Of a DNA stretch of 64,000 bases, positions 1-9,534 are shown one piece after another. Position 1 is the stretch's first letter. Each line of letters begins with the position of its first letter. The notes beneath the pieces are model-generated. The model was given only the letters and a program-made list of their open reading frames with translations, was not told where the DNA came from and did no database searches. The position numbers were made by a program, and so were the translations under genes. The stretch is from Pseudonocardia humida (GTDB lineage: Bacteria > Actinomycetota > Actinomycetes > Mycobacteriales > Pseudonocardiaceae): positions 1-64,000 of the forward strand of contig NZ_JAGSOV010000067.1 of the NCBI RefSeq assembly GCF_023898865.1, read 5' to 3'.

Positions 1-30
1 TCCCGACCGGGATACGCGCTCACGACGTGC

Positions 31-1347
31 TCAGCGGTGCTGGACCGCCTGCTCGGCGGTGGCCAGCCACTCCCGCCAGGTGGCGGCCTGCGCCTCGGCC
101 TGCTCGGCGCGCCTGCGGTCGCCCGCCGTGCGGGCCTTCTCGGCCTGCGCCTCGAACTGGGCGACCCGCTCGCGGAACTGGGCCACCCGGGCCTCGGCCT
201 CCGGGTCGGTGCGCCGCCACTGGCGGTCGGCGGCCTCGCGCACCCGCTCCTCGACGGCGCGCAGCCGGGACTCCAGCGGGCGGATGTCGTCGCGCGGGAC
301 CTTGCCGATCTCCTCCCAGCGCTCCTGGACCATCCGCAGTGCCGCCCGGGCGGCCGTCGGGTCGGACACGTCGATCCTCTCCGCCTCGACCAGCAGCGCC
401 TTCTTGGCCTCGGCGTTGGCCGCGAACTCGGCGTCGCGCTCGGCGAACACCTCGGAACGGCGGTGGAAGAACGTGTCCTGCGCGGTGCGGAACCGCTGCC
501 ACAGCGCGTCGTCGGCGTCCTTCTGGGCCCGCCCCGCCGCCTTCCACTCGGCCATCAGGTCGCGGAAGCGGGCCGCGGTGGGGCCCCAGTCGTCGGAGGA
601 GACCAGCTTCTCGGCCTCGTCCACCAGCTCCTGCTTGTAGGCCTTGGCCCCGGCGCGCTGGCGGTCGAGGTCGGCGAAGTGCGAGCCGCGGCGGCGGTTG
701 AACGCCTCGCGGGCCCGGGAGAACCGCTTCCACAGCTGCTCGTCGACCTTGCGGTCGATGCCGCGGATGGTGCGCCACTCCTCCAGGATCGCCTTGAACC
801 GGTCGCCCGCCTGCTTCCACTGGGTGGCCTCGCCCGCCAGCTCCTCGGCCTCGGCGGCCAGCGCCTCCTTGCGGGCGACCGCGGCCGCGCGCTGGGCGTC
901 GCGGGCGGAGCGGGCGGCCTCGACGGCCGCCTCCGCACCGGCCACGATCTCGTCGAGTCGGGCGCGCAGACCGGCGACGTCGCCGACGACGGCGGCCTCG
1001 TCCAGCCCGTCGCGCAGGGCCTTGGCGCTGCTCAGCGTCTGCTTCGGGTCGCCGCCGCCGGCGACGCGCGCGGCCAGCAGCTCGGCCTCGGCGCGCAGGT
1101 CGTCGAAGCGGCGGGCGAAGTGCGCCAACCCCTCGGCGGGCTCGCCGGCCTGCCAGGAGCCGACGGCCCGGTCGCCGTCGGGCGTGACCAGGTGGACGGT
1201 GCCGTCCTCGTCGACCCGGCCCCAGCGGCTCGGGTCGGACTCCGCCGCGGGCACGGGCGAGGGCAGCGGGGCGAGCGGCTCCGCCGCAGCGGCGGGCGCC
1301 GCGGCCGGGCGCGGGGGCCGACCCGGGCCACCCGGCCGGGGCGGCAC
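31..1347 (-). CDS. DUF349 domain protein (C-terminal three-repeat part)
   Basis: The 438-residue open frame carries three consecutive DUF349-type helical repeats at about residues 173-225, 251-300 and 328-372, each with the W-K-x-A-G/R-F-K and E-x-F-x-R-R signature, in a strongly charged coiled-coil-like background. A short N-terminal beta-type module (W-G-R-V-D-E-D-G-T-V-x-L-V) precedes them, as in other actinobacterial DUF349 proteins. The function of DUF349 is not established. The frame starts inside a proline/glycine-rich stretch at a GTG without a ribosome site; the natural N-terminus is most likely the acidic repeat region encoded in another frame just upstream (to 2153), so this is probably one protein of about 700 residues interrupted by a frameshift. 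Confidence 0.8.
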   Translation of the reverse strand: MPPRPGGPGRPPRPAAAPAAAAEPLAPLPSPVPAAESDPSRWGRVDEDGTVHLVTPDGDRAVGSWQAGEPAEGLAHFARRFDDLRAEAELLAARVAGGGDPKQTLSSAKALRDGLDEAAVVGDVAGLRARLDEIVAGAEAAVEAARSARDAQRAAAVARKEALAAEAEELAGEATQWKQAGDRFKAILEEWRTIRGIDRKVDEQLWKRFSRAREAFNRRRGSHFADLDRQRAGAKAYKQELVDEAEKLVSSDDWGPTAARFRDLMAEWKAAGRAQKDADDALWQRFRTAQDTFFHRRSEVFAERDAEFAANAEAKKALLVEAERIDVSDPTAARAALRMVQERWEEIGKVPRDDIRPLESRLRAVEERVREAADRQWRRTDPEAEARVAQFRERVAQFEAQAEKARTAGDRRRAEQAEAQAATWREWLATAEQAVQHR

Positions 1348-2153
1348 ACGGGGCCGGGCCGCGGGCCACCGCCCGGGCGGGAACCCGCCGGGGGCGGACC
1401 GGGCCGCGGCGGCGCGGGTCGGGGCGGGGCCGGGAGGGGCGCCCGGGCGGGCGCGGACGGCTGCTCGGCCGGGGTGGGGGCGCCGCTCGCGGCGGGCGAC
1501 CCCATCGGCGAGCCGGGAGCGGCCGGGCCGGTCGGCTCGGCGGCCGCGGCGAGGTCCACCGGGTCGACGGCCGTGTCACCAGCCGTGTCACCAGCCGTGT
1601 CACCAGCCGTGTCACCAGCCGTGTCACCAGCCGTGTCGGCGGCTGTGTCCGCGGCCGTGGGGGCGGCTGTGTCCGCGGCCGCGTCGCCGGCTGTGTCCGC
1701 GGCTGTGTCGGCGGGCGTGTCGGCGGGCGTGTCGGCGGGCGTGTCGGTGGCCGGCTCAGCGGCCGGGTCGCCGGCTGTGTCCGCGGCATCGGTCGTGGCG
1801 GCCGTGGGGGTGGCCGGGTCGTCGGCCGGGTCGTCGGTCGGGTCGTCGGTCGGGGTGTCCGCGGCGCCGGTCGCGGCGACCGCGGCCGGCTCCTCGCGGG
1901 GGGTGACGTCCGCGTCGGCCCGCGGGATCGCGGGCGGCTCCGCGGCGGCGACGGCGGCGGGCGAACCCGCGACCGAGCCGGCGGCGGCCGGTGCCTCGGC
2001 GCCCGTCGGCGCGTCCTCGACGGCGGGGGCCCCGTCGCCGGCGCCCGCGCCGTCCGGCGGGGTGCTGCTGTCGGCGTTCCCGCCCGCCGCGGTGGTGTCC
2101 TGGCTGGCGTCCTGCCCCGTTGCGGGTTGCTCGGTGAGCCGCTGATCCGACAC
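1348..2153 (-). CDS. Probable N-terminal low-complexity half of the DUF349 protein (other frame)
   Basis: An ATG at 2153 opens a frame beginning MSDQRLTEQPATGQ and running through an Ala/Asp/Thr/Pro-rich, disordered segment with tetrapeptide repeats (GDTA, then ADTA/ADTP variants) and then Pro-Arg stretches. It leaves sense in a GC-saturated tract around 1340-1450, exactly where the DUF349 frame begins. Family members in related genera have such a disordered N-terminus in the same polypeptide, so I infer one gene, 31-2153, with a one- or two-base error or a real frameshift in the proline-rich linker. The alternative, a separate small disordered protein, is less likely because no sensible C-terminus follows. 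Confidence 0.6.
1571..1630. repeat. Five tandem 12-bp units in the DUF349 gene
   Basis: The unit ccgtgtcaccag occurs five times head to tail, then decays into related 12-mers (ccgtgtcggcgg and similar) up to about 1750. On the minus strand each unit encodes Gly-Asp-Thr-Ala. The units are in frame, so copy-number change would alter only the length of the disordered N-terminus. Confidence 0.9.
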
Positions 2154-2545
2154 CGTTCGGTCCTTTCCGTTCGGCCCACCTGGGTGGGCGCCCCGGTCGG
2201 GAGGCCGGGGCCGTGCACGTCGGCTCCGCCGGTCGTCCGCGCCGGTGGCCGTGCAGGCGATTCAAGCAGGTGACACGGCCTCCGGGCACCCGCCTGACGG
2301 GGTCGACGCAGCCCAACGGCCGGTCCCGATCGGCGAGTCGCGGTGCGGGGTGCCCCACGGACGGCCACGCGGCGTCGAGGCGGCGGCACCCCGTTCCGGT
2401 GGCGGTGGGTGAGGGTGCTGTCACGATCGGGCGGTGGGTGATCACCGGGAGCGTCCGGACGGCCGTCGGGACGTGCCCAGCCGTGGATCGGGTGAAGGTC
2501 GGCGCCGGGCGGCCCGTCCCCGATCCGCTCGTCTAGCCTGCGGCG
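2154..2545. other. Intergenic region between divergent DUF349 and dioxygenase-like genes
   Basis: This 392-bp region separates divergent genes. It holds a small near-palindrome (CCCACC-TG-GGTGGG, 2175-2188) close to the DUF349 start and a -10-like element for the rightward gene. I see no convincing reading frame or RNA gene here. Confidence 0.5.
2534..2539 (+). promoter_or_regulatory. -10 element TAGCCT of a leaderless gene
   Basis: TAGCCT matches the actinobacterial TANNNT -10 and ends six bases before the GTG at 2546, the spacing expected if transcription starts on the start codon. No ribosome-binding site precedes the GTG. The -35 is not recognisable. Confidence 0.5.
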
Positions 2546-3277
2546 GTGCTGTCGATGGTCGCGGTGCTCCCGGAGCCGCCGCTGCTGGTGCCGGAGCTGG
2601 CCACCGGCGCCGCCGCGGAGACGGCCGAGCTGCGGGCGTCCTGCCTCGCGGCGGGCGCCCGGCTGGCCGCGGCCGCGCCGCGCTGGATCGCGGTCGGCGC
2701 CGATCCCGGCGGGCGCCGGACCGTGCCGCCGTCGGCGTGGGGCAGCTTCATCGGGTACGGCGTGGACGTCGTCGCCGGGTTGGACACCACCGGGGCGGGG
2801 CGGGACGGCCCGGTCGACCCGCGGCTGCCGCTGCCGCTGCTGGTGGCCGGCTGGGTGGCCGAGCGGGCCGGGGCGCGGGTGTCGATCCGGGGGGAGCTGG
2901 TCGCCCCCGACGAGCCGCGGGCGGCCTGCGCCGCGCTGGGCGCCGACCTGGCCCGGGAGTGCACCGCCGACCCGGGACCGGTCGGGCTGCTGGTGCTCGG
3001 CGACGGCGCCGCCGCGCACACCGAGCGCGCCCCCGGCCACTTCGACGCGCGGGCCGCGCCGTTCGACACCGCCGTGTCGGTCGCGCTGCGCGACGCGGAC
3101 GGCCCGGCCCTCGCCGCGCTCGACGCGGACCTCGCCGCGGCGCTCGTGGTCGCTGGGCGGGCGCCCTGGCGCGTGCTGGCCGCGGCGGCCGCCGGCCGGG
3201 AGTGGCGCGGCGAGCTGCTGCACTCCTCGGCGCCGTTCGGGGTGGCCTACCACGTGGCCGTGTGGACGCCGCGATGA
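2546..3277 (+). CDS. Class III extradiol dioxygenase-like protein (LigB-like)
   Basis: The 243-residue protein looks like the LigB-like proteins found beside miaA in actinobacteria (the Rv2728c position in Mycobacterium tuberculosis). It is hydrophobic and Ala-rich, with an N-terminal VAVLPEPPLLVPEL segment, a G-D-G-A-A-A-H core and a C-terminal histidine-containing motif (residues about 225-240) typical of the fold. Substrate and activity are unknown, and I cannot confirm a complete metal site. The start is GTG 2546; an in-frame ATG lies three codons on. Its stop overlaps the miaA start as ATGA, so the two are co-translated with the tRNA-modification and lysine-pathway genes. Confidence 0.75.
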   Translation: MLSMVAVLPEPPLLVPELATGAAAETAELRASCLAAGARLAAAAPRWIAVGADPGGRRTVPPSAWGSFIGYGVDVVAGLDTTGAGRDGPVDPRLPLPLLVAGWVAERAGARVSIRGELVAPDEPRAACAALGADLARECTADPGPVGLLVLGDGAAAHTERAPGHFDARAAPFDTAVSVALRDADGPALAALDADLAAALVVAGRAPWRVLAAAAAGREWRGELLHSSAPFGVAYHVAVWTPR

Positions 3278-4236
3278 CCGGGGCGGGGCCCGGCCTGGTG
3301 GCCGTCGTGGGCCCGACCGCCACCGGCAAGTCCGACCTGGCCGTGGCGCTGGCCCGCGAGCTGGGCGGCGAGGTCGTCAACGCCGACGCGATGCAGCTCT
3401 ACCGCGGGCTCGACGTCGGCACGGCCAAGCTCACCGCCACCGAGCGGGCCGGGGTGCCCCACCACCTCCTCGACGTCCTCGACGTCACCGACACCGCCTC
3501 GGTGGCCGCCTACCAGCGCGACGCGCGCGCGATCGTCGAGGAGCTGATCGCCGCGGGGCGCACCCCGGTGCTGGCCGGCGGCTCGGGCCTGTACGTGCAG
3601 GCGGTGCTGGACGAGCTGGAGTTCCCCGGCACCGACCCGGGATTGCGCGCCGAGCTGGAGGCCGAGCTCGATCGGCTGGGCCCGCAGGCCCTGCACGCCC
3701 GCCTCGCCGAGGTCGACCCGGCCGCGGCCCGGGTCGTGCTGGCCTCGAACGGCCGCCGGATCGTCCGCGCGCTGGAGGTCGTGGCGCTGACCGGGCGGCC
3801 GTTCCCGGCCCGGCTGCGCACCGACGGCGTGCCGCGCTACGGCGCCGTGCTGCTGGGCGTCGACCGCGACACCGCCGAGCTGGACGCGCGGATCGGCAGG
3901 CGGGTGGCCCGGATGTTCGCCGCCGGGCTCGTCGACGAGACGAGAACGCTGCTGCCCGGGCTGCGCGCGGGCCCGACCGCCTCCCGCGCGCTGGGCTACC
4001 AGCAGGTGCTCGCCGCCCTCGGCGCCGGTACCGGGGCCGATGCGGGGACCGACCTGTGCGGGGCCGCCGCGGCGACGGTGCTGGCCACCCGCCGGTTCGT
4101 CCGCCGCCAGCGCTCGTGGTTCCGCCGCGACAAGCGCATCCACTGGCTCGACGGCGCGGCCCCCGACCTGGCGGAGCGGGCGCTGCGCCACCTGGGCGCC
4201 GCGGCGGGCCGCGAGCCGGTCCGTGCCGCCCCGTAG
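3274..4236 (+). CDS. miaA: tRNA dimethylallyltransferase MiaA
   Basis: MiaA transfers a dimethylallyl group to the N6 of A37 in tRNAs reading UNN codons. The 320-residue protein has the P-loop GPTATGKS at residues 13-20, followed by the N-A-D-A-M-Q-L-Y-R-G-L-D-V-G-T-A-K substrate loop, the A-G-G-S-G-L-Y segment, and the basic C-terminal T-R-R-F-V-R-R-Q-R-S-W-F motif. Length is normal for actinobacteria. The ATG overlaps the previous stop (ATGA), which fixes the start. dapF follows 10 bases later and has its own -10 overlapping the miaA stop codon. Confidence 0.97.
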   Translation: MTGAGPGLVAVVGPTATGKSDLAVALARELGGEVVNADAMQLYRGLDVGTAKLTATERAGVPHHLLDVLDVTDTASVAAYQRDARAIVEELIAAGRTPVLAGGSGLYVQAVLDELEFPGTDPGLRAELEAELDRLGPQALHARLAEVDPAAARVVLASNGRRIVRALEVVALTGRPFPARLRTDGVPRYGAVLLGVDRDTAELDARIGRRVARMFAAGLVDETRTLLPGLRAGPTASRALGYQQVLAALGAGTGADAGTDLCGAAAATVLATRRFVRRQRSWFRRDKRIHWLDGAAPDLAERALRHLGAAAGREPVRAAP

Positions 4237-4239
4237 GCT
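4234..4239 (+). promoter_or_regulatory. -10 element TAGGCT for leaderless dapF
   Basis: TAGGCT begins with the miaA stop codon TAG and ends seven bases before the dapF GTG at 4247. The spacing is right for a leaderless transcript, so dapF may be transcribed separately from miaA. Inference from spacing and TANNNT match. Confidence 0.45.
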
Positions 4240-4246
4240 CGTTGAC

Positions 4247-5071
4247 GTGCGGTTCAGCAAGGGACACGGCACCGAGAACGACTTCGTGGTGCTCCCCGAC
4301 CCCGATGGTGAGCTCGACCTGACCCCGGCCAGGGTGGTCGCCCTGTGCGATCGCCGACGTGGGCTGGGCGCCGACGGCGTGCTGCGGGTGGTGCGCTGGG
4401 CGAAGCTCGGCGACGGCCCCGCCGCCGACCCGGGCGTCGAGTGGTTCATGGACTACCGCAACGCCGACGGCAGCGCGGCGGAGATGTGCGGCAACGGCAT
4501 GCGGGTGTTCGCCCGCTACCTCGCCCACGAGGGCTGGCTCGGCGGCGGCGCGGTGCCCATCGGCACCCGCGGCGGGGTGCGCAGCGTCGTGCTCGACGGC
4601 GCCGAGGTCTCGGTCGACATGGGGCCGGCCGTGGTCGGCGAGGCCGGCACGGCCAGCGTCGAGGGGGAGGCCTTCCCGGGCATCGCCGTCGACGTCGGCA
4701 ACCCCCACCTGGCCTGCGTCACGGAGGCGGCCATCGACGCGCTCGACCTGAGCCGCCCGCCCGGCCACGACCCGTCGCTGTTCCCGCACGGGGTGAACGT
4801 CGAGTTCGTCTCCCCGGTCGAGGGGGGCGAGGTGGCCATGCGGGTGCACGAGCGCGGGGTGGGGGAGACGCGCTCGTGCGGGACCGGCACGGTGGCGGCG
4901 GTGGTGGCCGCGCTGCGCCACGCCGGCCGCGAGACCGGGACGCTGGCTGTGCGGACCCCCGGCGGACGGCTGCGGGTGACCGTCGAGGGGGGCACCACCG
5001 TCCTGCACGGCCCCGCGGTGCTGGTGGCGCACGGCGAGCTGGCCCCGGACTGGTGGGCGGCCGCCGGCTGA
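4247..5071 (+). CDS. dapF: Diaminopimelate epimerase DapF
   Basis: DapF converts LL- to meso-diaminopimelate for lysine and peptidoglycan. The 274-residue protein has both active-site cysteines: C81 in E-M-C-G-N-G-M-R and C211 in R-S-C-G-T-G-T, plus the N-terminal F-S-K-G-H-G-T-E-N-D-F substrate motif at residues 3-13. Start is GTG 4247, directly ahead of R-F-S-K-G-H-G, where family members start. It follows miaA closely and is convergent with the exporter gene at 5081, only nine bases away. Confidence 0.97.
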   Translation: MRFSKGHGTENDFVVLPDPDGELDLTPARVVALCDRRRGLGADGVLRVVRWAKLGDGPAADPGVEWFMDYRNADGSAAEMCGNGMRVFARYLAHEGWLGGGAVPIGTRGGVRSVVLDGAEVSVDMGPAVVGEAGTASVEGEAFPGIAVDVGNPHLACVTEAAIDALDLSRPPGHDPSLFPHGVNVEFVSPVEGGEVAMRVHERGVGETRSCGTGTVAAVVAALRHAGRETGTLAVRTPGGRLRVTVEGGTTVLHGPAVLVAHGELAPDWWAAAG

Positions 5072-5080
5072 GGCGCCCGC

Positions 5081-6322
5081 TCAGGACGGGGTGGCGGCCC
5101 GGTCCGCGGTCGGCAGGTCGCGCAGCCGCCGCAGCGGCGAGAGCAGCAGCCACAGCGGGGCGAGCATGGTGCCGACGGCCGCGACCAGCAGCGTCGCCCG
5201 CAGCCCGAGCAGCTCACCCAGTGCGCCGCCGAGCAGCCCGCCCAGCGGGATGGTGCCCCAGACCAGGAACCGGATGCTGGCGTTCATCCGGCCCAGCAGC
5301 CGGTCGGGGCAGATCGACTGGCGGAAGCTGACCTGGGCGACGTTGTAGAGCACGGCGCCGTAGGACTCCGCGGCGAGCCCGACCGCGAACCACACCGGCG
5401 ACCCGGTCGTCACCAGCAGCAGGAACGGCCCGGTGACCAGCAGCGCACCGACCACCACCCGGCCCTGCCCGAACCGGCGGATCCACCAGCCCGCGGTGAC
5501 CGCCCCGGCCGCCCCGGCCACGCCCGCCGCGGACAGCACCAGCCCCACCGCCGCGGCCGGCAGCTCGAGCTCGATCGCCAGGTAGAGCACCTGCACGGAC
5601 ATCAGCGTGGCGGCGAAGAGGTTCGCCGTGCCGGTGCAGGCGGTGATGGCCCGTAGCAGCCGGTGGCCCAGCACGTAGCGCAGGCCCTCGCCGATCTCGG
5701 CGCGCAGCGACCGGCCCGAGCGCTCCGGCACCTCCTCGCGCCCGCGCATCCGGGCCAGCGCGGCCGCCGAGACCAGGAAGCTCACCGCGTCCAGCAGGAC
5801 GGCGCCCGCCGCGCCCACCAGCTGGACCAGCCCGCCGCCCATCGCGGGCCCGGCCGCGGCGGCCGCGGCGCGCGTCGACTCCAGCTTGGTGTTGCCCTCC
5901 ACGAGTCCCTCGCGCCCGACGACCGAGGGCAGCACCGACTGGTAGGCCACGTCGAAGAACACCGTGGCCACCCCGGCCAGCAGGCTGACCACCAGCAGCT
6001 GCCCGAAGCTGAGCAGGCCGAGCCACCAGGCCAGTGGGACCGATCCGAACAGCGCGAACCGGACCAGGTCGGCGGCGATCATCACCGGGCGCCTGCGCAC
6101 TCGGTCGAGCAGCGCCCCGGCGTGCAGCCCGACCAGCAGGAACGCCGCCGTGCTGGCCGCGGTGAGCAGGCCCATCTCCCAGGGCGTCGCGCCCAGGGCC
6201 GTCGCGGCCAGTAGCGGCACGGCGAGCTGGCCGACCATCGTGCCGACGTGGCTGACCGTCTCCCCGGCCCACAGCTTGAGGAAGTCGTGGTGCCGCCACA
6301 GCGTCGTCCGCCCGGGTGCCAT
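5081..6322 (-). CDS. MFS transporter (MFS_3/EntS-like)
   Basis: The 413-residue protein has about twelve hydrophobic segments and the early MFS loop L-L-D-R-V-R-R-R-P-V-M between helices 2 and 3. The W-x-L-W-x-G-E-x-x-S-x-x-G-x-x-x-x-x-L-A-x-P N-terminus is typical of the MFS_3 (enterobactin exporter-like) drug and siderophore efflux group. Cargo cannot be told. I take ATG 6322 as start; a TTG 12 codons upstream would sit inside the palindrome at 6338-6365 and is unlikely. It is divergent from a winged-helix regulator with that palindrome between them, so it is probably controlled by that regulator. Confidence 0.85.
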   Translation of the reverse strand: MAPGRTTLWRHHDFLKLWAGETVSHVGTMVGQLAVPLLAATALGATPWEMGLLTAASTAAFLLVGLHAGALLDRVRRRPVMIAADLVRFALFGSVPLAWWLGLLSFGQLLVVSLLAGVATVFFDVAYQSVLPSVVGREGLVEGNTKLESTRAAAAAAGPAMGGGLVQLVGAAGAVLLDAVSFLVSAAALARMRGREEVPERSGRSLRAEIGEGLRYVLGHRLLRAITACTGTANLFAATLMSVQVLYLAIELELPAAAVGLVLSAAGVAGAAGAVTAGWWIRRFGQGRVVVGALLVTGPFLLLVTTGSPVWFAVGLAAESYGAVLYNVAQVSFRQSICPDRLLGRMNASIRFLVWGTIPLGGLLGGALGELLGLRATLLVAAVGTMLAPLWLLLSPLRRLRDLPTADRAATPS

Positions 6323-6337
6323 CGACCCATGGTGGGG

Positions 6338-6365
6338 GAAGTGATTGGAAACTGTCAATCACTTC
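6338..6365. promoter_or_regulatory. Perfect 10-bp inverted repeat between exporter and regulator
   Basis: GAAGTGATTG at 6338-6347 and its exact reverse complement CAATCACTTC at 6356-6365 are separated by eight bases. The site is AT-rich against its surroundings and lies between divergent genes, 16 bp upstream of the exporter ATG and 39 bp upstream of the regulator ATG. A dimeric operator for the adjacent winged-helix regulator is the natural reading. Confidence 0.75.
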
Positions 6366-6391
6366 GCCGTGGGCGAACAGCGCTGCACATC

Positions 6392-6397
6392 TACGCT
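6392..6397 (+). promoter_or_regulatory. -10 element TACGCT for the winged-helix regulator
   Basis: TACGCT (TANNNT) ends six bases before ATG 6404. There is no ribosome site, so the regulator transcript is probably leaderless. Confidence 0.4.
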
Positions 6398-6403
6398 GTC
6401 GCC

Positions 6404-6945
6404 ATGTCCGCCGCACCGGGGCGCCGTCCCGCCACCGAGGCCGAGATCGCCGCGCTGGCCTCGTCGGTCCGGCTGCGGATCATCCGGATGACCCGGGCCG
6501 AGCCGCTGACCAACGCCCGCATCGCCGAGCTGCTCGGCCGCGACCCCGCGACCACCCTGCACCACGTGCGCAAGCTCGTCCGGCACGGCTTCCTCGAGCC
6601 GCTGCCCGCCCGCCGCGGCACCCGCGGGGCCAAGGAGATCCCCTATCGGTCCACCGGCCTGTCCTGGCGGCTCGAAGGTGCCGGGGCCGACCCGGTCCTG
6701 GCCGAGGCCGTGCTCCGGGCCTACCTGGACGAGGTCACCGAGGTCGGCGTCACCGCACTGGAGCAGACCCGGCTGGTCGTGCAGCTGCGCCCGACCGAGG
6801 TCCAGTCGCTGCGGGCCGAGCTCGACGCGGTGGTGCAGCGCTACGCCGCCCTGCCGGTCGACGCCGGGGCGGAGCCCGTCGCGATATACCTTTCGGTGTA
6901 CCCCGGCGGAAACAGAACGGACAGCGACGGCGTTGACATGGGAGC

Positions 6946-6949
<4 letters not shown>
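6404..6949 (+). CDS. Winged-helix (ArsR-like) transcriptional regulator
   Basis: The 181-residue protein has an N-terminal winged helix at about residues 12-85. It contains the A-S-S-V-R-L-R-I-I-R opening, the recognition helix around R-D-P-A-T-T-L-H-H-V-R-K-L-V and a G-F-L-E-P wing. The C-terminal half is a helical domain of unknown ligand. It is divergent from an MFS exporter across a perfect palindrome, so a local efflux repressor is the likely role. Its TGA overlaps the hflX ATG (ATGA), so hflX is probably co-translated with it, an unexpected pairing of an exporter regulator with a ribosome GTPase. Confidence 0.8.
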
Positions 6950-8418
<1,469 letters not shown>

Positions 8419-8457
8419 CCGGGGCCGGAACTGATCGAACTCCTGCTGGCCGGTGCG

Positions 8458-9486
8458 GTGGCGCTCGCCACCCCACCGGTCGCGGTGGCCGCACCGGCTC
8501 CGCGGGCGCACTGCGCCGTGACCGACGACGACCTCGGCGAGCTGTCCGGGATGGTCGTCGACGGGGCCGGCGTCGTCGCCGTGGCCGACAGCGGTCGCCG
8601 GGTGGAGCTGCACCTCCTCGGTGACGCCCTCGCCGGCGACGACTGCGCCATCACCGACACGCGCACGGTCGACGTCGACCCCTACGACGCCGAGGACCTG
8701 GCCCGCGGTCCCGACGGCGCCGTCTGGGTGGCCGACACCGGCGACAACGCCCGCCGCCGCGACACCGTGGCGGTGATCGTCGTGCCGGCCGACGGCGAGG
8801 CGCGGCTGCACCGGCTCAGCTACCCCGACGGCCCGCACGACGCCGAGGCGCTGCTGGTCGACCCGCAGGGCCGACCGGTCGTGGTGACCAAGCAGGTCGG
8901 CTCGGCGGGCGTCTACCGCACCGCGGCGCCGCCCGACGGCGTCGGCCCGACCCCGCTGGAGCTGGTGGGGACCATCGCGCTGCCGCCGTCGTCGACGCAG
9001 GGCGGTCCGATCGGCGGCTTGGGCTCGCGCACCGTGACCGGGGCCGCCGCCAGCGCCGACGGCCGCGTGGTCGCGCTGCGCAGCTACACCGACGCCTGGC
9101 TCTACCCCGCCCCCGACGGCGACCCGGTGGCCGCACTGCTCGGGACCGGGGCGCCGGTGCAGGTCCCGCTGCCGGGCGAGCCGCAGGGCGAGGCCATCGC
9201 CTTCACCCCGGCGGGTGACCTCGTCTCCGGATCCGAGACCCGCGACGGGGAGCCCGGCGAGATCCGGGTGGTCGTGGGAGCGGCCGGGCTGGCGGCGGCC
9301 GTGCCGCCCCCACGCGGAACTGCGCCCGCGCCTGCGCCCACCCCCGACCCCGCTCCGGACGTCGTCGCGGAGGAGGACGACGGGGTGCCCTCGCCGGGCC
9401 TGCCGGCCGCGCTCGGGGGCGCCGTCGTGGTGGGCGTGCTGCTCGCGGGGATCGTCGCGATGAGCCTGCCCCGGCGCCGTCGCTGA
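8458..9486 (+). CDS. Secreted beta-propeller-like protein with C-terminal membrane anchor
   Basis: The 342-residue product resembles a Sec-exported protein: an N-terminal hydrophobic Ala-rich stretch ending A-V-A-A-P-A-P, then repeated short strand motifs (V-V-A-V-A-D-S-G, V-W-V-A-D-T-G-D-N-A-R-R-R) like an NHL or esterase-type propeller. A Pro/Ala linker and a single C-terminal transmembrane helix with a R-R-R-R tail follow. The start is uncertain. GTG 8458 would cut into the signal peptide; the frame stays open back to the hflX stop, and a CTG at 8431 after GGGGCCGGAA would give a fuller signal sequence. The enzymatic role is unknown. Confidence 0.65.
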   Translation: MALATPPVAVAAPAPRAHCAVTDDDLGELSGMVVDGAGVVAVADSGRRVELHLLGDALAGDDCAITDTRTVDVDPYDAEDLARGPDGAVWVADTGDNARRRDTVAVIVVPADGEARLHRLSYPDGPHDAEALLVDPQGRPVVVTKQVGSAGVYRTAAPPDGVGPTPLELVGTIALPPSSTQGGPIGGLGSRTVTGAAASADGRVVALRSYTDAWLYPAPDGDPVAALLGTGAPVQVPLPGEPQGEAIAFTPAGDLVSGSETRDGEPGEIRVVVGAAGLAAAVPPPRGTAPAPAPTPDPAPDVVAEEDDGVPSPGLPAALGGAVVVGVLLAGIVAMSLPRRRR

Positions 9487-9511
9487 CGGGACCGGGGCAG
9501 GTCGAGCGCTG

Positions 9512-9523
9512 GGGTCGTGACCC
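9512..9523. terminator. Short hairpin between convergent genes
   Basis: GGGTC-GT-GACCC lies between the stops of the propeller-like gene (9486) and lexA (9535). It is short but placed where a shared terminator would be. Confidence 0.35.
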
Positions 9524-9534
9524 GCCGGAACCGA

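Noticed and set aside
1571..1750. CRISPR-like array
   Set aside because: Units are 12 bp, contiguous and in frame with a protein repeat; there are no spacers.
20..3253. A 1077-codon minus-strand frame across the first 3.2 kb
   Set aside because: It runs antisense to the dioxygenase-like gene and through the repeat array; its translation is Arg/Pro/Gly shadow sequence of high-GC DNA with no family motif.
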